Source: Allodiplogaster sudhausi
Lineage: Eukaryota; Nematoda; Chromadorea; Rhabditida; Diplogasteridae
Assembly: GCA_945643635.1 (NCBI GenBank)
Contig: CALZFC010000301.1
Location: 697,501 to 761,500, forward strand
Length of the DNA stretch: 64,000 nt
Reading direction: 5' to 3'
A program made the position numbers and the translations under genes. The number at the start of each line of letters is the position of its first letter. Within the stretch, counting starts at the first letter, position 1. Below are positions 62,214 through 64,000 of this stretch, piece after piece. The notes beneath the pieces are model-generated. The model worked only from the letters and a program-made list of their open reading frames with translations, was not told the origin of the DNA and did not search any database.

Positions 62214-62975
62214 ACTCGCCTTCGTTAAATACTTTAGGACAACAATTTTAAGCATTACAGGCGTATTCTACGTATTATTTTTGTACACTTACCCCACAAA
62301 ACTATCGACATGACCATGTTATTACCATATCTCTGTTTCGGTGATTTGGAGCTGGTTTCATGAACCTCCAAAACTCGATTTCGTTAAATACTTTATTACT
62401 AAAATTTTAAGCATTACAGGCGTATTCTACGTATTATTTTTGTACACTTACCCCACAAAACTATCGACTTGACCATATTATATCACATCTCTGCTTCGAT
62501 GATTTGAAGCTGGTTACATGAACCTCCAAAACTCGCCTTCGTTAAATACTTTAGGACAACAATTTTAAGCATTACAGGCCTATTCTACGTATTATTTTTG
62601 TACACTTACCCCACAAAACTATCGACTTGACCATGTTATATCATATCTCTGCTTCGGTGATTTGGAGCTGGTTTCATGAGCCTCCAAAACTCGATTTCGT
62701 TAAATACTTTAGGACTACAATTTTAAGCATTACAGACGTATTCTACGTATTATTTGTGTACACTTACCCCACAAAACTATCGACTTGACCATATTATATC
62801 ATATCTCTGCTTCGATGATTTGGAGCTGGTTTCATGAGCCTCCAAAACTCGATTTCGTTAAATACTTTAGGACAACAATTTTAAGTAGTACAGGCGTATT
62901 CTACGTATTATTTTTGTATACTTACCCCACAAAACTATCGACATGACCATGTTATTACCATATCTCTGTTTCGGT
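62214..62975 (-). repeat. Inverted segment of the 158-bp satellite at the right edge of the array
   Basis: From 62214 the monomers run in the opposite orientation (ACTCGCCTTCGTTAAATAC and so on) for about 4.8 units and end at TTTCGGT (62975). The turning point joins ...ATGGTCAA to (AA)ACTCGCC, sharing two to three bases. Two of the inverted monomers carry the GAAGGCGAG variant also found at 59449 and 61984 in the forward array. Confidence 0.95.
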
Positions 62976-64000
62976 TTAAGAAAGAGAGATTCTATTCAAA
63001 GTCATTTTCCAGCTCGGCTCAGACACTGGGGGCAGAATAAATTTTTTTCTGGTCTTGAAAGTCATACCCTCCTTACTGCACTCAACATTAGCTTGAGAGT
63101 GAAAAGGGAATGTACGAGAATGAGACTGAAATTCGAAGGACTCTGAGAGAATGATTGAGTGTGTGCTGACAAGCAGAGAGGGCGGGGCAACCGCGGCTCT
63201 CCTCTCCTCTTCTTATATAGGCATACAATCTGCCCACACATCTCACTTCCACTGAACACAGATGCTTTGTGCTTGTTGGTAAACCTTGTCATTATAACCG
63301 CATTCATTTATTTATTTATCTACATCGATTAAGATGTGACAACACTGGCAGAGATGTACCGTACCGTAACCGGAAAAAAAAAATATATATACACGATATG
63401 AAATAAAAAAAAACAGGAGAGATTTACACTCTCCTAACAGAATTGTAAGAACCCCGGCATATCGGCACAGAGTGTAGCAAAGAGAACGACAGAGTGAAAG
63501 AGGCCTGGCTAGACTGCCCACTACACTCTTGTGTTTTTCTTGAGTGTTGTGGCATTCACACGCAAAGCTTCACGCCCACCAAACCAACCAACCAACCAAC
63601 CAGAAGACAGTCAGAAAAGCTGGTGCGTCTTCAAACGACTTCCTATTGAAAGGAAGTTTGAAAGGAGAAAATCCCCCTATATAATTTGCTCTTGTCCTTT
63701 CAGTATTAGGCAAAAAGGGGCGAATTCAAGATTGAGCTTATGGCTCCTTTATGAATTCTAAACTCGCATGCTGCTTTATTATATGTATGTACATATATCT
63801 TGAGAATGATTCATTTTCTGAATTTTAACGAAATTTGCAAGCAAGCACCACAAAGAGAGCATTTTATGTAACAAATTCTGTGATGAAAATAAGTGAAAGA
63901 TGCTGATGTTCACTTGAACGGTTTTGTCAACCTTTCCTTCTGTGCTTTAAAATCAGTTGAAGTCCTGTTTTCATGGAAACATGTCAAGGAATTCTCTGAA
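62976..64000. other. Right flank outside the satellite, no gene supported
   Basis: Non-satellite sequence. There is a TATA-like CTTATATAGG at about 63212-63221 after a CT-rich stretch, a short (CCAA)n tract at about 63578-63602 and an A-run with TATATATA at about 63376-63393. Open frames of 60-80 codons on both strands show no family signature. A promoter or LTR fragment around 63180-63260 is possible but unsupported. Confidence 0.4.

Noticed and set aside
22183..62255. Repeated minus-strand open frames of 64-96 codons (MLYHISASVIWSWFHEPPKL-type) as a tandem-repeat membrane protein
   Set aside because: They are the satellite monomer read in one frame. The 159-bp period keeps frame by chance, the 158-bp monomers break it, and there is no gene structure or codon-level constraint.
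22021..62975. CRISPR array
   Set aside because: The repeats are contiguous 158-159 bp monomers without unique spacers, in a eukaryotic context.
62976..64000. Genes or tRNAs in the right flank
   Set aside because: There are only short frames without motifs, and no cloverleaf with a GTTCRA-type T-loop was found.

Overview
The window reads as nematode nuclear DNA. The evidence is two receptor loci of the nematode-only Str superfamily (Sri/Srh type) with short GT-AG introns (one of 50 nt), a ribosomal-protein retrocopy that still carries the nematode SL1 trans-spliced leader at its 5' end, and CR1/Jockey-type and Ty3-type retroelements. No sequence feature fixes the genus; a free-living rhabditid or diplogastrid is only an inference.

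Layout: (1) 1-5225 holds a divergent pair of Sri/Srh-like chemoreceptor loci. The minus-strand one is intact as far as it can be seen and runs off the left edge. The plus-strand one has no recognisable TM3 exon and is probably a pseudogene. (2) 6021-7111 is a non-autonomous DNA transposon with about 240-bp terminal inverted repeats and an 8-bp target duplication, most like a MULE. (3) 7411-8468 (-) holds frameshifted coding remnants of an unrecognised protein. (4) 8857-10066 is a small 142-bp satellite split by a processed copy of the uS8 ribosomal protein gene (rps-22/RPS15A). SL1-like sequence starts exactly where the satellite breaks off. (5) At about 10066 the 142-bp satellite joins a second, unrelated satellite with a 158/159-bp monomer, which fills most of the rest of the window: 10067-10520, 17138-17718, 22021-62213, and inverted from 62214 to 62975. 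(6) The large satellite is interrupted twice, by the 5' part of a decayed LTR retrotransposon on the minus strand (10521-17137) and by a nearly intact 4.3-kb LINE on the plus strand (17719-22020) with an 8-bp target duplication. (7) 62976-64000 is unique-looking flank with no gene that I can support.

The 40-kb satellite block has about 250 monomers of two main types (A, 158 bp; B, 159 bp), often alternating as 317-bp dimers. These are built into nested higher-order blocks (tandem units of about 475, 1585, 2374 and 3803 bp). Diverged monomers lie at the array edges and the orientation flips at the right edge. Each monomer carries a short dyad and a splice-donor-like GTAAGT. The protein-like open frames inside the array are a by-product of the 159-bp period.

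The only plausibly working host gene seen is the left-edge receptor. The rest is satellite, mobile elements and gene remnants. The receptor pair is in ordinary chromosomal sequence; everything from about 8.8 kb onward looks like a satellite domain that has collected retro-insertions. Several coding remnants are broken by single-base indels, so some breaks could be assembly errors rather than true mutations.
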